From assembly GCA_031270205.1 (NCBI GenBank), contig JAISYA010000045.1, forward strand, positions 1-14,221: a DNA stretch of 14,221 nt, in the 5' to 3' direction. This document shows positions 1 through 7,343 of the stretch, one piece after another; position 1 is the stretch's first letter; each line of letters opens with the position of its first letter. This stretch comes from Treponema sp. Lineage in GTDB: Bacteria; Spirochaetota; Spirochaetia; Treponematales; Breznakiellaceae. The notes under the pieces were generated by a model. The model was not told the origin of the DNA, did no database searches, and saw nothing but the letters and a program-made list of their open reading frames with translations. Made by a program: the position numbers and the translations under genes.

Positions 1-366
1 TTTTTTTCAGCCTGATGAGGTCAAGATTCTGTCTGAGGAACGGGGCGAACAGTTTTCCGCACGGCCAGTTAAAGTTTTCCCACAGCGTTTCGAGCATTTC
101 CGCGACCGCGGTGTCATAGGAGGGCTGGTAGACCCGCTTTTTCCGGCTTTTTTCAATCATCGTGACCGTGACGGACTGGCCGTCCAGCATCCGAAGCTGT
201 GTTTTTCCGATGCGGTTGAGCTTGAAAATCGCATATTTCCGGCTTGTACCGCCTGAGAGGGCCAGATACTCGTCCAGTATCCGCGATTTTTCCCGTTTCG
301 TTGCCTTCCGGTAGCGGGGAGCGTACTCCGCCGCTATCTTTTTTTCTCTGCCATGGTAAACCCCAT
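1..366 (-). pseudogene. Transposase/integrase-like gene, 5' part only, frameshifted near its start
   Basis: Reading the minus strand, an ATG at 366 follows GGAGG (375-371) by 4 nt but reaches TAG at 334 after ten codons. In the -1 frame, from about 343 to position 1, the reading frame is open and gives a basic protein with the segments YAPRYRKATKREKSRILDEY, SRKYAIFKLNRIGK and ETLWENFNWPCGKLFAPF. This resembles the N-terminal DNA-binding part of IS transposases that carry an rve-type catalytic domain, as remembered from treponeme genomes; the catalytic domain would lie beyond position 1. The frame break sits in a run of seven A (minus strand). One extra A would join the frames as MAEKKKIAAEYAPRYRK. 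It is therefore either a dead copy, a sequencing error, or expressed by slippage. Family assignment is by pattern memory only; terminal inverted repeats were not identified. Confidence 0.6.
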
Positions 367-370
367 TTGT

Positions 371-391
371 CCTCCAGACTCAGTCTGGAGG
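371..391 (-). promoter_or_regulatory. Perfect hairpin sequestering the transposase ribosome binding site
   Basis: CCTCCAGACT and its exact reverse complement AGTCTGGAGG are separated by one base. Read on the minus strand, the 3' arm is the GGAGG Shine-Dalgarno of the start codon at 366. Folding would hide the site. Many insertion sequences use such structures to block translation from read-through transcripts; that role here is inferred. Confidence 0.6.
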
Positions 392-432
392 TAGTGTGTT
401 CCCATGGTTAGATTTGCCGCCCTTCCTCCCTA

Positions 433-461
433 TTGCATTCCTCTCCTGTCCGCGTTATACT
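433..461 (+). promoter_or_regulatory. Sigma-70-type promoter for the 481-3168 operon
   Basis: TTGCAT (433-438) and TATACT (456-461) are separated by exactly 17 bp. The predicted transcript start, near 468, leaves a leader of about 13 nt that carries GGAGG (472-476) before the ATG at 481. The same -10 hexamer and short leader recur at malQ. Confidence 0.65.
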
Positions 462-480
462 GGACATAATTGGAGGTTAC

Positions 481-904
481 CATGAGGACACGCATTATCG
501 CCCTGGCCGCGCTGACGCTTGTTTTGTCAGGCGCGCCGCTGTTTGCCCAGCAGATATCGCCGGAACATTCGTCCGAGTATTTTTATGAGAATGTGCATCT
601 GGAAAAGATCTATCCTACCCGTTTGGGATATATTCTCCAGTACCGCAGGGGCTTAAACGGACTGGCCCGGATGTATGTTCCTAACGAGTGGTTTACCGAC
701 GCGGCAAGCAAGGCGGAGCTGATCTATCTGCCGGCGGGGACAAACTGGCCCTCGGTGACGGTGTATTTCAAGAGCGGGGAGTTCAGCCATCTGCGGCTCT
801 ACGTGCACCGCTGGAGGGGCCACGAAACCTGGGGTAACCTTCCCCTGAATGTTAATATTGCCCCGTACTTCGATAACGTGGAAACCGTACAGCTCGAATT
901 TTGA
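481..904 (+). CDS. Small secreted protein of unknown function
   Basis: The 140-residue product begins with a clear signal peptide (MRTRIIALAALTLVLSG, with APLFAQQ near the cleavage site). It lacks a lipobox cysteine, so it should be periplasmic or exported. The mature part is rich in aromatic and beta-prone residues (for example YILQYRRG, MYVPNEWF, VTVYFKSG, LRLYVHRWRG) and has no motif I recognise. An in-frame TTG at 470 exists, but the ATG at 481 is preferred because GGAGG (472-476) precedes it by 4 nt. The stop overlaps the next gene's ATG by one base (TGATG), so the two are translationally coupled. It heads an operon with a peptidase and a phosphoesterase, but that does not reveal its function. 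A small treponeme-restricted family is the likeliest origin. Confidence 0.8.
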
Positions 905-2070
905 TGCATACCGCCGCCATTGAAGCGATGCAGGCAGCCATCCGTGAGGAGTACCTTGACGGATGGCTTTTTTGTAACTTCCGTCACCGCGATCCGCTCT
1001 CGGACGGTATTCTCGGTATACATCCGGGTTTCACCAATTCGCGGCTCTGGTTCTACGCCGTTCCCGCTTCCGGCGAGGCGCTGGGGATTGTCCACGCGGT
1101 TGAGCCTGACGGCCTGGGGTGTTTGCCGGGGAAGCGGCTCTCTTACCGGGGCCGCGAGGAACTGCTCTCCCGGCTCGCTCCCCTGGCGGGCAAGCGCTGG
1201 GGCTGCCATTTTTCCAAATCAATCACCGCCATTTCTTTTTTGGACGCGGGAACCGCCGCCCTGCTGGAAGAGGCCGGCCTGAAACCCGTTCCCGCGGAGG
1301 GGCTTTTGCAGCGTTTCAGGGGGCTGCTTGACCGGGCCGGCATTGCGGCCCACGAGCGGGCGGCCGCGCACCTGTACGAGATTGTCGCCCTTGCCTGGGC
1401 GGAAATCAGGCGGCGCTTTACCTCGGGTGCGGCCCTTTACGAGGGGGATATTCAGCGCCTCATACAGGAAGCCTTCCGGCGGCGGGACCTTGTTACCGAT
1501 CACCCGCCGATTGTGGCCGCCGGCAGCAATTCCGGCAACCCCCATTACGATCCGGCCGGCGCGGGCGTTTTAATCGCGGAAAATGATGTCGTTCAACTGG
1601 ATATTTGGGCCAGGGAAAGCGGAGCGGGCGGCGTATACGCGGACATTTCCTGGGTGGGCTTTTACGGAAAGCGCCCTCCCCCCGCGCTTGAACGGACTTT
1701 CGCCAATCTGGTGGAAGCCAGGGAAGGGGCTTTTCGCTTTATCGCCGAAGCGCTCGCGGCGGGCAGGCGGCCTGCCGGGGCCGATGTGGACCGGAGGGCC
1801 AGGGAAATCCTCAGCGGCTTCGGTTACGCCGAAGCGCTCCGCCACCGTACCGGGCACGGCATCGACAGCGACTTGCACGGCTCAGGGGTAAACATGGACT
1901 CGGTGGAGTTCCCCGATCCGCGGCCCCTGCTGGACGGCTCCTGTTTTTCCCTGGAGCCGGGCATCTATTTTGAGGACTTCGGTATGCGTACCGAAATCGA
2001 CGTGTACATCAAAGACGGCGCGCCGGTAATTTCCGGCAAAGAGCGTCAATTCGTTTTGCTTTGCTGCTAG
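904..2070 (+). CDS. M24-family metallopeptidase (Xaa-Pro aminopeptidase/dipeptidase type)
   Basis: The 388-residue protein has the two-domain layout of aminopeptidase P and prolidase: a creatinase-like N-terminal domain (about 1-150) and a pita-bread catalytic domain (about 155-388). All five expected metal ligands are visible: D233 in VVQLDIWA, D247 in VYADISW, H318 in HRTGHGID, E351 in FSLEPGIY and E364 in MRTEIDVY. Residues HPPIVAAGSNSGNPHYDP (about 200-217) match the substrate-side loop of the family. Such enzymes cleave the bond before proline in short peptides, normally in the cytosol; no signal peptide is seen. Exact substrate (aminopeptidase P or dipeptidase) cannot be fixed from sequence. 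Start ATG 904 overlaps the upstream stop; an in-frame TTG at 901 is less likely. The shortness of the N-domain suggests the compact bacterial form. Confidence 0.9.
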   Translation: MHTAAIEAMQAAIREEYLDGWLFCNFRHRDPLSDGILGIHPGFTNSRLWFYAVPASGEALGIVHAVEPDGLGCLPGKRLSYRGREELLSRLAPLAGKRWGCHFSKSITAISFLDAGTAALLEEAGLKPVPAEGLLQRFRGLLDRAGIAAHERAAAHLYEIVALAWAEIRRRFTSGAALYEGDIQRLIQEAFRRRDLVTDHPPIVAAGSNSGNPHYDPAGAGVLIAENDVVQLDIWARESGAGGVYADISWVGFYGKRPPPALERTFANLVEAREGAFRFIAEALAAGRRPAGADVDRRAREILSGFGYAEALRHRTGHGIDSDLHGSGVNMDSVEFPDPRPLLDGSCFSLEPGIYFEDFGMRTEIDVYIKDGAPVISGKERQFVLLCC

Positions 2071-2079
2071 CGGTTTGCC

Positions 2080-2173
2080 GCGCTTCGTGCGCTATCCTCC
2101 AAAATCGCCTTCCGGCGATTTTGTACCTTGGCAAGCTGCTGCAGCGGCAAGCGCGACAGGCTCCTTGCGAGCC
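2080..2173. repeat. Cluster of intergenic hairpins, candidate repeat element
   Basis: Three strong stems lie in the 117-bp gap before the phosphoesterase gene. They are GCGC/GCGC with a TTCGT loop (2080-2092), a perfect 9-bp stem AAAATCGCC with loop ttcc (2101-2122), and GGCTC/GAGCC with a 5-nt loop (2159-2173). A GCTGCAGC palindrome lies between the second and third. The central hairpin has only four T after it and would be a weak terminator. The last stem abuts the Shine-Dalgarno at 2174-2180. The dense stacking suggests a dispersed palindromic repeat, which cannot be verified within one window. Confidence 0.5.
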
Positions 2174-2187
2174 GGGGAGGGACTTAC

Positions 2188-3168
2188 TTGTCGGCGCCTG
2201 TTCCTGTTGAACTCATTGAATTTATCAGAAGCGGTTCTTTGTTTATCGTTGCCGGTCACAAGGAACCTGACGGCGACTGCGTGGGAAGCCAGCTTGCCCT
2301 TTGCTCGGCGCTGGAGCGGCTGGGTAAAGAGGCGGTCCCCTGTTCCGCCGGCCCCTTCAAACGGACCGAGGTTATCCCTTACGCGGCGCGATTCTCCGCC
2401 GCCCCCGGCAAAACTGCCGGGGCAAAGGTCGTCATTGTTGACTGCGCCTCGCCCGACAGAACCGGCGGCCTTGCCGCTCACCTGGAGGGGCTGCCCACGG
2501 CGCGTATCGATCACCACGATTACCGCGCCGAGGGAGGGCCGCGGGTCTCACCGGAAGCGCCGTTTTTTCTTGATCCCGCGGCCCCGTCGGCCACCGTAAT
2601 GATCCTCTCCCTGATTGAAGCCCTTGGGCTTTCGCCCACCAAAGCAGAGGCGCAGATGCTCCTCCTGGGCCTTTGTACCGATACGGGATTTTTCCGCCAT
2701 CTTGACGAAAACGCCGCGGAAAGTTTTTCCGCCGCGCGGCGGATGATCGACGCCGGGGCAAGTCCCAAGGCGGCCTTCCAGGCGATCAACGGCGGAAAAA
2801 GCCTCAAGTCCCGAATCCTCCTGGGCCATATCCTCTCCCGCTCCGAGGCCCTGTTTGAGGGCAGGCTGATTCTCAGTTTTGAAAATTTCGAGGACGCCCG
2901 CGTCTTCGGTCTTGAGGGCCGCGACTCGGACAGCCTGTATCAACTGCTGCAGTCCGTCGCCGGTGTGGAAGCCATTGTGATCATCCGGGAAGAGACGCCG
3001 GAAAAATGTACCGTTGGATTCCGCTCGCGGGACCAAATTGATGTGGCGGCCATAGCGGCGTCTTTCGGCGGCGGCGGTCACAAAAACGCCGCGGGACTTG
3101 CCATAGCCGGAACCATTTCAGATATAAAGCCGCGAATTATCGAAGCATTTGCCCGGGTTTTTCATTAA
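2188..3168 (+). CDS. nrnA: DHH/DHHA1 phosphoesterase, NrnA type (oligoribonuclease / pAp phosphatase)
   Basis: The 326-residue protein carries the DHH signature in order: HKEPDGD (24-30, followed by CVGSQ), D85 in VIVDCASPDR, the DHH triad in RIDHHDY (108-110), and D155 in LCTDTGFFRH, which together bind two Mn ions. A C-terminal DHHA1 domain ends with GGGGHKNAAG (about 294-303), the substrate-binding glycine loop. Length matches NrnA proteins (about 310-330 residues), which degrade nanoRNA and dephosphorylate pAp in the cytosol. Preferred start is TTG 2188, because GGGGAGG (2174-2180) lies 7 nt upstream; the reading frame is open further upstream to 2128, but that segment is the hairpin cluster. 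Last gene of the operon from 481. A c-di-AMP or pGpG hydrolase role (related GdpP/DhhP) cannot be excluded, but there are no membrane or PAS/GGDEF domains. Confidence 0.88.
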   Translation: MSAPVPVELIEFIRSGSLFIVAGHKEPDGDCVGSQLALCSALERLGKEAVPCSAGPFKRTEVIPYAARFSAAPGKTAGAKVVIVDCASPDRTGGLAAHLEGLPTARIDHHDYRAEGGPRVSPEAPFFLDPAAPSATVMILSLIEALGLSPTKAEAQMLLLGLCTDTGFFRHLDENAAESFSAARRMIDAGASPKAAFQAINGGKSLKSRILLGHILSRSEALFEGRLILSFENFEDARVFGLEGRDSDSLYQLLQSVAGVEAIVIIREETPEKCTVGFRSRDQIDVAAIAASFGGGGHKNAAGLAIAGTISDIKPRIIEAFARVFH

Positions 3169-3193
3169 CCAATGTATAATTTATCGATATTAT
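3165..3193 (+). promoter_or_regulatory. Weak candidate promoter for the sigma-like gene
   Basis: TTAACC (3165-3170) and TATTAT (3188-3193) are 17 bp apart. A second -10-like TATAAT lies at 3175-3180 without a good -35. An imperfectly centred inverted repeat, GATATT/AATATC (3186-3200), overlaps the -10 and could be an operator. The region is AT-rich compared with the flanking genes. Confidence 0.35.
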
Positions 3194-3264
3194 AAATATC
3201 ACATTCACTGTAACGGCGCTACGTTTTTCCGCCCAGGCTCCGATATCCAAGAAAGAGGAGCATA

Positions 3265-4146
3265 ATGCAGAAAACACTTTCACTTAACAAACTGTATTCC
3301 CAATACACCGAAGGATCGCTGGACAGAAAAAAATTCGAAGGCTTGATTTTTCAGGCTGTCCTGGAGAATATCCACCATTTTAATTTGTATCACTGGAAGC
3401 GGGAGGACCGAGACGATTTTGTATCATGGCTGTATCCCCGGCTCAGCAATGCCGTCGATACCTATCGGGATACCGGGGCGTCTTTTGAAACGTTTATAGG
3501 CGGGGTAATCCGCTGGTCCGCCAAGGAATACCGTGCCCGCATGGCGGATAACAAAATCGCCGAATACGCCACGTGGACGATCCGCGCCGCCGATCTGTAC
3601 ACCGGCCAAATCGAACCTGAATATTCCGTGTGTGAATCCCCGTCCGCAGCGGAATATTCCCTCCCCGCCGATCCTTCCGCACCGGACTTAACAAAAACTC
3701 CCCGGCAGCTTTTGATGTTGATTCTGAAATGTTATTATTACGTATCCGATGATTTTGTGGACCGGATCGCGCCCATGGCGGGAATTGAAAAGGAATGCCT
3801 GAAAAAAATGATCGACGAACTGAGGGAACGCAGACTCAAACATGATAAAGTACTGTCCGACATGAAAGAGCGGATACATTGCCAGTTTTTTCGCTGTATT
3901 GTTTACGAGAAAAGACTTGCCGCCATGCCTGAAAATTCCGCCGCCGCCATCAGGATGAAATCGCGGCTGCAAAAAGCCAGGATCAGACTGGCGGCCATGC
4001 GGAAACGCCTCGCCGGAATCCGTCCCGACGCCAGCAACCGCCAGATAGCGGAAGTTGTCGGCGTCTCCAAGGGGACTGTCGACGCCAGCCTCCACGCCGT
4101 CAAAGCCAGGTGGAATAATTTTTTTGACAAATCCATACTGAACTAA
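3265..4146 (+). CDS. Divergent sigma-70-like / helix-turn-helix protein
   Basis: The 293-residue protein starts at an ATG preceded by AGAGGAG. Residues about 20-95, including DFVSWLYPRLSNAVDTYRD and SFETFIGGVIRWSAKEY, resemble sigma-70 region 2, the part that binds core RNA polymerase and the -10 element. Residues about 255-286 (SNRQIAEVVGVSKGTVDASL) form a canonical helix-turn-helix like region 4. The middle (about 120-240) is a helical, basic linker with no match I know. The order region 2, linker, region 4 fits an alternative sigma factor or a sigma-derived regulator, and the protein should act in the cytosol on DNA. No anti-sigma gene lies next to it; it stands alone between an upstream operon and a convergent minus-strand gene. 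Homology is weak enough that a structure-based comparison is needed to settle sigma function. Confidence 0.65.
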   Translation: MQKTLSLNKLYSQYTEGSLDRKKFEGLIFQAVLENIHHFNLYHWKREDRDDFVSWLYPRLSNAVDTYRDTGASFETFIGGVIRWSAKEYRARMADNKIAEYATWTIRAADLYTGQIEPEYSVCESPSAAEYSLPADPSAPDLTKTPRQLLMLILKCYYYVSDDFVDRIAPMAGIEKECLKKMIDELRERRLKHDKVLSDMKERIHCQFFRCIVYEKRLAAMPENSAAAIRMKSRLQKARIRLAAMRKRLAGIRPDASNRQIAEVVGVSKGTVDASLHAVKARWNNFFDKSILN

Positions 4147-4209
4147 ATGCCCGGTTGCCGTGGAACCCTAAGCGCATCTTGCCCTGGAGTATTAAAGCGG
4201 ACTTTCGAA

Positions 4210-5313
4210 TCAGGGAGCGATTGTAAGCGCCGGAATCACCGGCGTTGTCACTTCGATGGCGGCGGGAAAATCTTCCCGCCCAAGCAACACGGTCTCGCCG
4301 TCCATCTGGGCAAGAATGGGGTGAAGGCCCGCAAATTCGACCCGCCGCGCGTTGAACAGAGTCGACTCAGGCTTTTCAACATGCTCCCCGGTTTTGAACA
4401 GCCCCTTGAGGGCCAGCTTGCGCAGCAGCGGCATCTGCCTTACCACGCAGACATTGCGCTCATCGGGGAGTATCCGGTTGTGGGAGCCGTAAGTCCGGTA
4501 TCCCGAAACGCCCACGGCCAGCAGCAGCGTTTTTTCCCGGAAAGAACGGATTTCCCTCCCCTGTTCGTCCAGGGCGCGGACCGCAAGATAATCCACTTTG
4601 TACAGCCGGTCGTACAGCAGGGCGGCGATGTCCACCCAGAGTTTGTAGGAATCGCCGGGGAGATTTCCCTTCATTTTGTTGGTCATGTGGGTAACAAACG
4701 CGTCAAGGCCCACGGAAAGGATGTTGAAGGCAAGGAAGGGGCCTTTCGAGACGGCCTGGCCGCCGGGAGCGGTCAGCAGCCGCAGGGCCGCTGTGCGCTC
4801 GATATTCGAGGGTTTTACCAGGAGATCGAGCGCGCCGGACAATTCGGCATGGTCCGCGCCGTCGTTGCCGGTTCCCATGGGAAGGCGCAGCACCGCCATA
4901 TTGGCGCGCGCATGTTCCGGCCCGTGGTACAGGGCGGATAACACTTCCAGGCTCGTCCCGTCTCCGCCGGCGGTGATGACCAGGTAAAAAGGAGCGGAGG
5001 CCCTGTCCGCTTCTCCGGCCAGGGCCTCCGCGGTTTTTTTTGCCGACCCCGGCCCGGTGGTACAAACCAGGGCTTTGCCGGGGAACACGCCGAAATCGTT
5101 CGCCGCCTGTGACGGGGCGGCTTCACGGGGAGGATTCGCCTGCGCCTTTTCCCGGTACGCTTCCAATACCCGTTGATGCTCCTTCCAGCGGGAGCGGATG
5201 CTAAAGCCGCCGGCGGTGGGGTTCGCGATAAAAGTCAGGCGCAGCGGGCGGCCCGGCGCGACGCGGGAATGGGCGCAGATTGCGGCCAAAGATCGGGCAA
5301 AAAATTCCATCAT
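4210..5313 (-). CDS. Diacylglycerol-kinase-family lipid kinase (DAGK catalytic domain)
   Basis: The 367-residue protein shows the DAGKc motifs: FIANPTAGG (28-36), the nucleotide loop ITAGGDGT (113-120), the MGTGND signature (146-151) and QMDGE (326-330) near the C-terminus. This is the fold of DgkB, YegS and sphingosine kinases, which phosphorylate lipid hydroxyls with ATP at the membrane face. There is no membrane segment. The protein is longer than YegS/DgkB (about 300), with extra residues between the first strand and GGDGT. Substrate is unknown. Start ATG 5313 follows GGAG by 6 nt; a second ATG at 5310 is possible. It follows the HAD gene after 26 nt and is the last gene of the prs operon. 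Its end faces the sigma-like gene's end across 63 bp with no evident intrinsic terminator. Confidence 0.85.
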   Translation of the reverse strand: MMEFFARSLAAICAHSRVAPGRPLRLTFIANPTAGGFSIRSRWKEHQRVLEAYREKAQANPPREAAPSQAANDFGVFPGKALVCTTGPGSAKKTAEALAGEADRASAPFYLVITAGGDGTSLEVLSALYHGPEHARANMAVLRLPMGTGNDGADHAELSGALDLLVKPSNIERTAALRLLTAPGGQAVSKGPFLAFNILSVGLDAFVTHMTNKMKGNLPGDSYKLWVDIAALLYDRLYKVDYLAVRALDEQGREIRSFREKTLLLAVGVSGYRTYGSHNRILPDERNVCVVRQMPLLRKLALKGLFKTGEHVEKPESTLFNARRVEFAGLHPILAQMDGETVLLGREDFPAAIEVTTPVIPALTIAP

Positions 5314-5339
5314 AACGCACTCCTTATAACGTACTCCTT
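5312..5339 (-). repeat. 14-bp tandem duplication of a Shine-Dalgarno/start region
   Basis: Two adjacent 14-bp copies, differing at one base, each read AAGGAGTRCGTTAT on the minus strand. In the copy next to the gene the last bases continue into ATGATG, the start of the lipid kinase gene. In the upstream copy the same place reads ATA, so it has no start codon. The result is a doubled AAGGAG in the 26-nt gap after the HAD gene. Confidence 0.7.
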
Positions 5340-5981
5340 TCAGAATAAGTCCGGCAGTTTGTACACATCTTCCACTCCGTCAACGAGAACGCCGCCCATG
5401 CCGAGTTCCAGGGGAAGGGCGATGTCTATGTCGTAGCGGTCCCCCACGGACACGCAGGAAGCGGCCGCCGCGCCGCAGCGTTCAGCCGCTTTGAGAAACG
5501 GCGCTTTGTGGGGCTTGGAAACGCCGCAGGTGTCAAGGCCCACAATCGCGCGAAAATAAGCGGCCGCGCCCAGGACGGCGAGTGTCCGCCGGGCAATGGA
5601 CACGGGGTTGTTCGTAACCACCGCCAGGGCGAAGCGGGCGGCAAGTTGTGCAAGGACGGCGCAAAGCAGCGGATCTTCGGCGAGGTAGCGCTCCGGTTCG
5701 TACAATTCTTCCCGCCAGCGGACGCTCTCCGCAATGGAAACGCCGAAGGCGGTGAAAACGTTCCCCAGGCTTGTTTTTCGTCCGCCGTGAGCGGCGGCCC
5801 ATTCTTCCCGGTGGCGGGTGATTTCCCGGTTCATCGCTTCAAAGGATTTTCCCCGGAGGCGGGCAAGCCGTTCAACGGGAAGATCAATTTGGCTCTGTTG
5901 GTATTCGGGGTGGGTGTAAAGGGTACCGTCCATGTCGAAGAGTACCGCGGCGCGGCGCGTGGGAAGCCGGTACGCCTTCAT
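5340..5981 (-). CDS. HAD-superfamily phosphatase (phosphoglycolate phosphatase/PpaX-like)
   Basis: The 213-residue protein has all four HAD motifs: FDMDGTLY near residue 15 (nucleophile and acid/base aspartates), TNNP (motif II threonine), SKPHKAPF (motif III lysine) and VGDRYDIDIA (motif IV aspartates). A helical cap of about 80 residues follows motif I, as in subfamily I enzymes such as Gph and PpaX. The substrate would be a small phosphate ester or pyrophosphate in the cytosol; it cannot be named. The frame is open to 6149, but the start at 5981 is chosen because its ATG overlaps the prs stop as ATGA. This coupling puts it under prs control. A role in pyrophosphate or sugar-phosphate clean-up next to PRPP synthesis is a reasonable guess only. 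Confidence 0.85.
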   Translation of the reverse strand: MKAYRLPTRRAAVLFDMDGTLYTHPEYQQSQIDLPVERLARLRGKSFEAMNREITRHREEWAAAHGGRKTSLGNVFTAFGVSIAESVRWREELYEPERYLAEDPLLCAVLAQLAARFALAVVTNNPVSIARRTLAVLGAAAYFRAIVGLDTCGVSKPHKAPFLKAAERCGAAAASCVSVGDRYDIDIALPLELGMGGVLVDGVEDVYKLPDLF

Positions 5982-7249
5982 TCGGTCTGCTGAAAGGGCA
6001 GTTCGTGCTGGGGGCCGGCGCCCTTGGTCTCGGCCAGCAGCCGGTTGATAATCTTCCGGTTGTCCAGGAGGCTCGAAATGGACTGGTTCTGGTGCAGCCG
6101 CGAAATAACATGGGCAAAGAGGCCCGATATGTTCACGCTGATGTACCATTCCCGCTTGAGCACTTCTTCCTGGTAAACGGCGTTCGTCCCGATAATGCGG
6201 TAAAAAAGCCCGTCTTTATACGCCTGGTCAAAATACGAAACGGCGTCGCCCGAAAACAGGGGCAGGCTGATCGAGCAGATGATCCGCCGCGCGCCGTTTT
6301 CCTTAAGTATCTGCATCCCCTTGATCAGAGTCCCGCCCGTCCCCGCCATATCGTCCGCCATGAACACGGTCTTGTCCCGCACGTTGCCCAAAAGCCGCAG
6401 TTGGGAAATGTTCGTATCCGACGCGTCGCGGGAGATCCTCGAATAATCCCGCTCCTTGTACAGCAGCGCCAGGGGCTTTTTCAGGGCCGAGGCGAAAAAC
6501 TTGTTCCGGTCCACCGCGCCGGTATCCGGGGAGACAACGACAAAATCGTCACTGAGGATTCCGTCCAGGCGGGACAGGGTACGGATAATCTGGTAACTGG
6601 CGTGGAGGTTCTCAAGACGCATCCGGTTGAAGGCGTTCATAATGTCCCGCGAATGGATGTCCAGGGTGATAAGGTGGTTTACCCCCAGGCCCTCGAATAT
6701 TTTCCCGATACGGCTCGCGCTCAAGGCTTCCCTGCCTTTGGCTTTGTGCTGCCGCGCGTAGGGGAAATTGGGCATGACCAGCGTCACCCGCTGCGCCCCG
6801 GCCAGCCTGACCGCGTCAATAGTAACAAAAACGGTCATTATATGGTCGTTGATGGAAAGGGTCCTTTTTTCCCCGCCAGAAAAATTGACCAGGTAGTGGT
6901 TCTCCACGTCCTGAAAAATGTAAATGTCTTTTCCCCTGATGGATTCCTGAATCTCCGCCTTGATTTCGCCGTTGGCGAACGCGGTAAATTTGACCGGGAT
7001 TTTGAACCGCGGGACCGGGCACTCCGCCGTTTCCCGTGTGTGGGGGCTTGAAAACACGATTTCGACGATCACGTTGAGCTGCCGCAGGGCGTCTTCAACG
7101 CTCAGGCCGTAGCGCCGGGCAAGCTCCGAGGCCGTCTTTTCCCGGTTACGGCGGTAACGCCGCTTCAGGTGGGTAATCACCTCGTCGGCGAACACTTCGC
7201 CGCCCGGGCAGGCGATAATGGCGAGGTCCGCCGGGTTGGAATATTTCAT
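5978..7249 (-). CDS. prs: Ribose-phosphate pyrophosphokinase (PRPP synthase), long form
   Basis: The 423-residue protein transfers pyrophosphate from ATP to ribose 5-phosphate, making PRPP for nucleotide, histidine, tryptophan and NAD synthesis. Visible motifs are FANGE (91-95), FPYARQHKAKGRE (162-173), LDIHS (196-200), SPDTGAVDR (240-248), the catalytic-loop KER (265-267), and the PRPP-binding loop MADDMAGTGGT (297-307). Usual bacterial Prs is about 315 residues. Here FANGE is displaced by roughly 55 residues because of an N-terminal helical insert (about 20-60), and there is a C-terminal extension (about 385-423) rich in N, Q and L. Both are unusual, and the catalytic motifs are somewhat divergent from class I Prs. 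Start ATG 7249 follows AAGGA by 5 nt. It begins the prs-HAD-lipid kinase operon. Gene symbol is by function. Confidence 0.88.
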   Translation of the reverse strand: MKYSNPADLAIIACPGGEVFADEVITHLKRRYRRNREKTASELARRYGLSVEDALRQLNVIVEIVFSSPHTRETAECPVPRFKIPVKFTAFANGEIKAEIQESIRGKDIYIFQDVENHYLVNFSGGEKRTLSINDHIMTVFVTIDAVRLAGAQRVTLVMPNFPYARQHKAKGREALSASRIGKIFEGLGVNHLITLDIHSRDIMNAFNRMRLENLHASYQIIRTLSRLDGILSDDFVVVSPDTGAVDRNKFFASALKKPLALLYKERDYSRISRDASDTNISQLRLLGNVRDKTVFMADDMAGTGGTLIKGMQILKENGARRIICSISLPLFSGDAVSYFDQAYKDGLFYRIIGTNAVYQEEVLKREWYISVNISGLFAHVISRLHQNQSISSLLDNRKIINRLLAETKGAGPQHELPFQQTE

Positions 7250-7343
7250 CGATATCCTTGTAATACCACGGAATGAGGGAGGCGGTCAAGATTGGGGAAG
7301 AGCGGGATTAGGTACGCGAAACTGCGGTTTTGGAACCGGGCCG

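Noticed and set aside
4147..4209. Bidirectional terminator between the convergent genes
   Set aside because: No stem followed by a T-run on either strand; the nearest perfect stem (4228-4244) is inside the lipid kinase coding end.
4147..4941. 264-codon plus-strand open frame
   Set aside because: It lies antisense to the lipid kinase gene, whose motifs and ribosome binding site are clear; it has no recognisable motif.
6005..7051. 348-codon plus-strand open frame
   Set aside because: Antisense shadow of prs in GC-rich DNA.
7250..7310. Promoter for prs: TTGACC, 18 bp, TATTAC
   Set aside because: The -10 lies only 10 nt before the ATG, so the transcript would start inside or after the ribosome binding site; read-through from malQ or another start is more likely.
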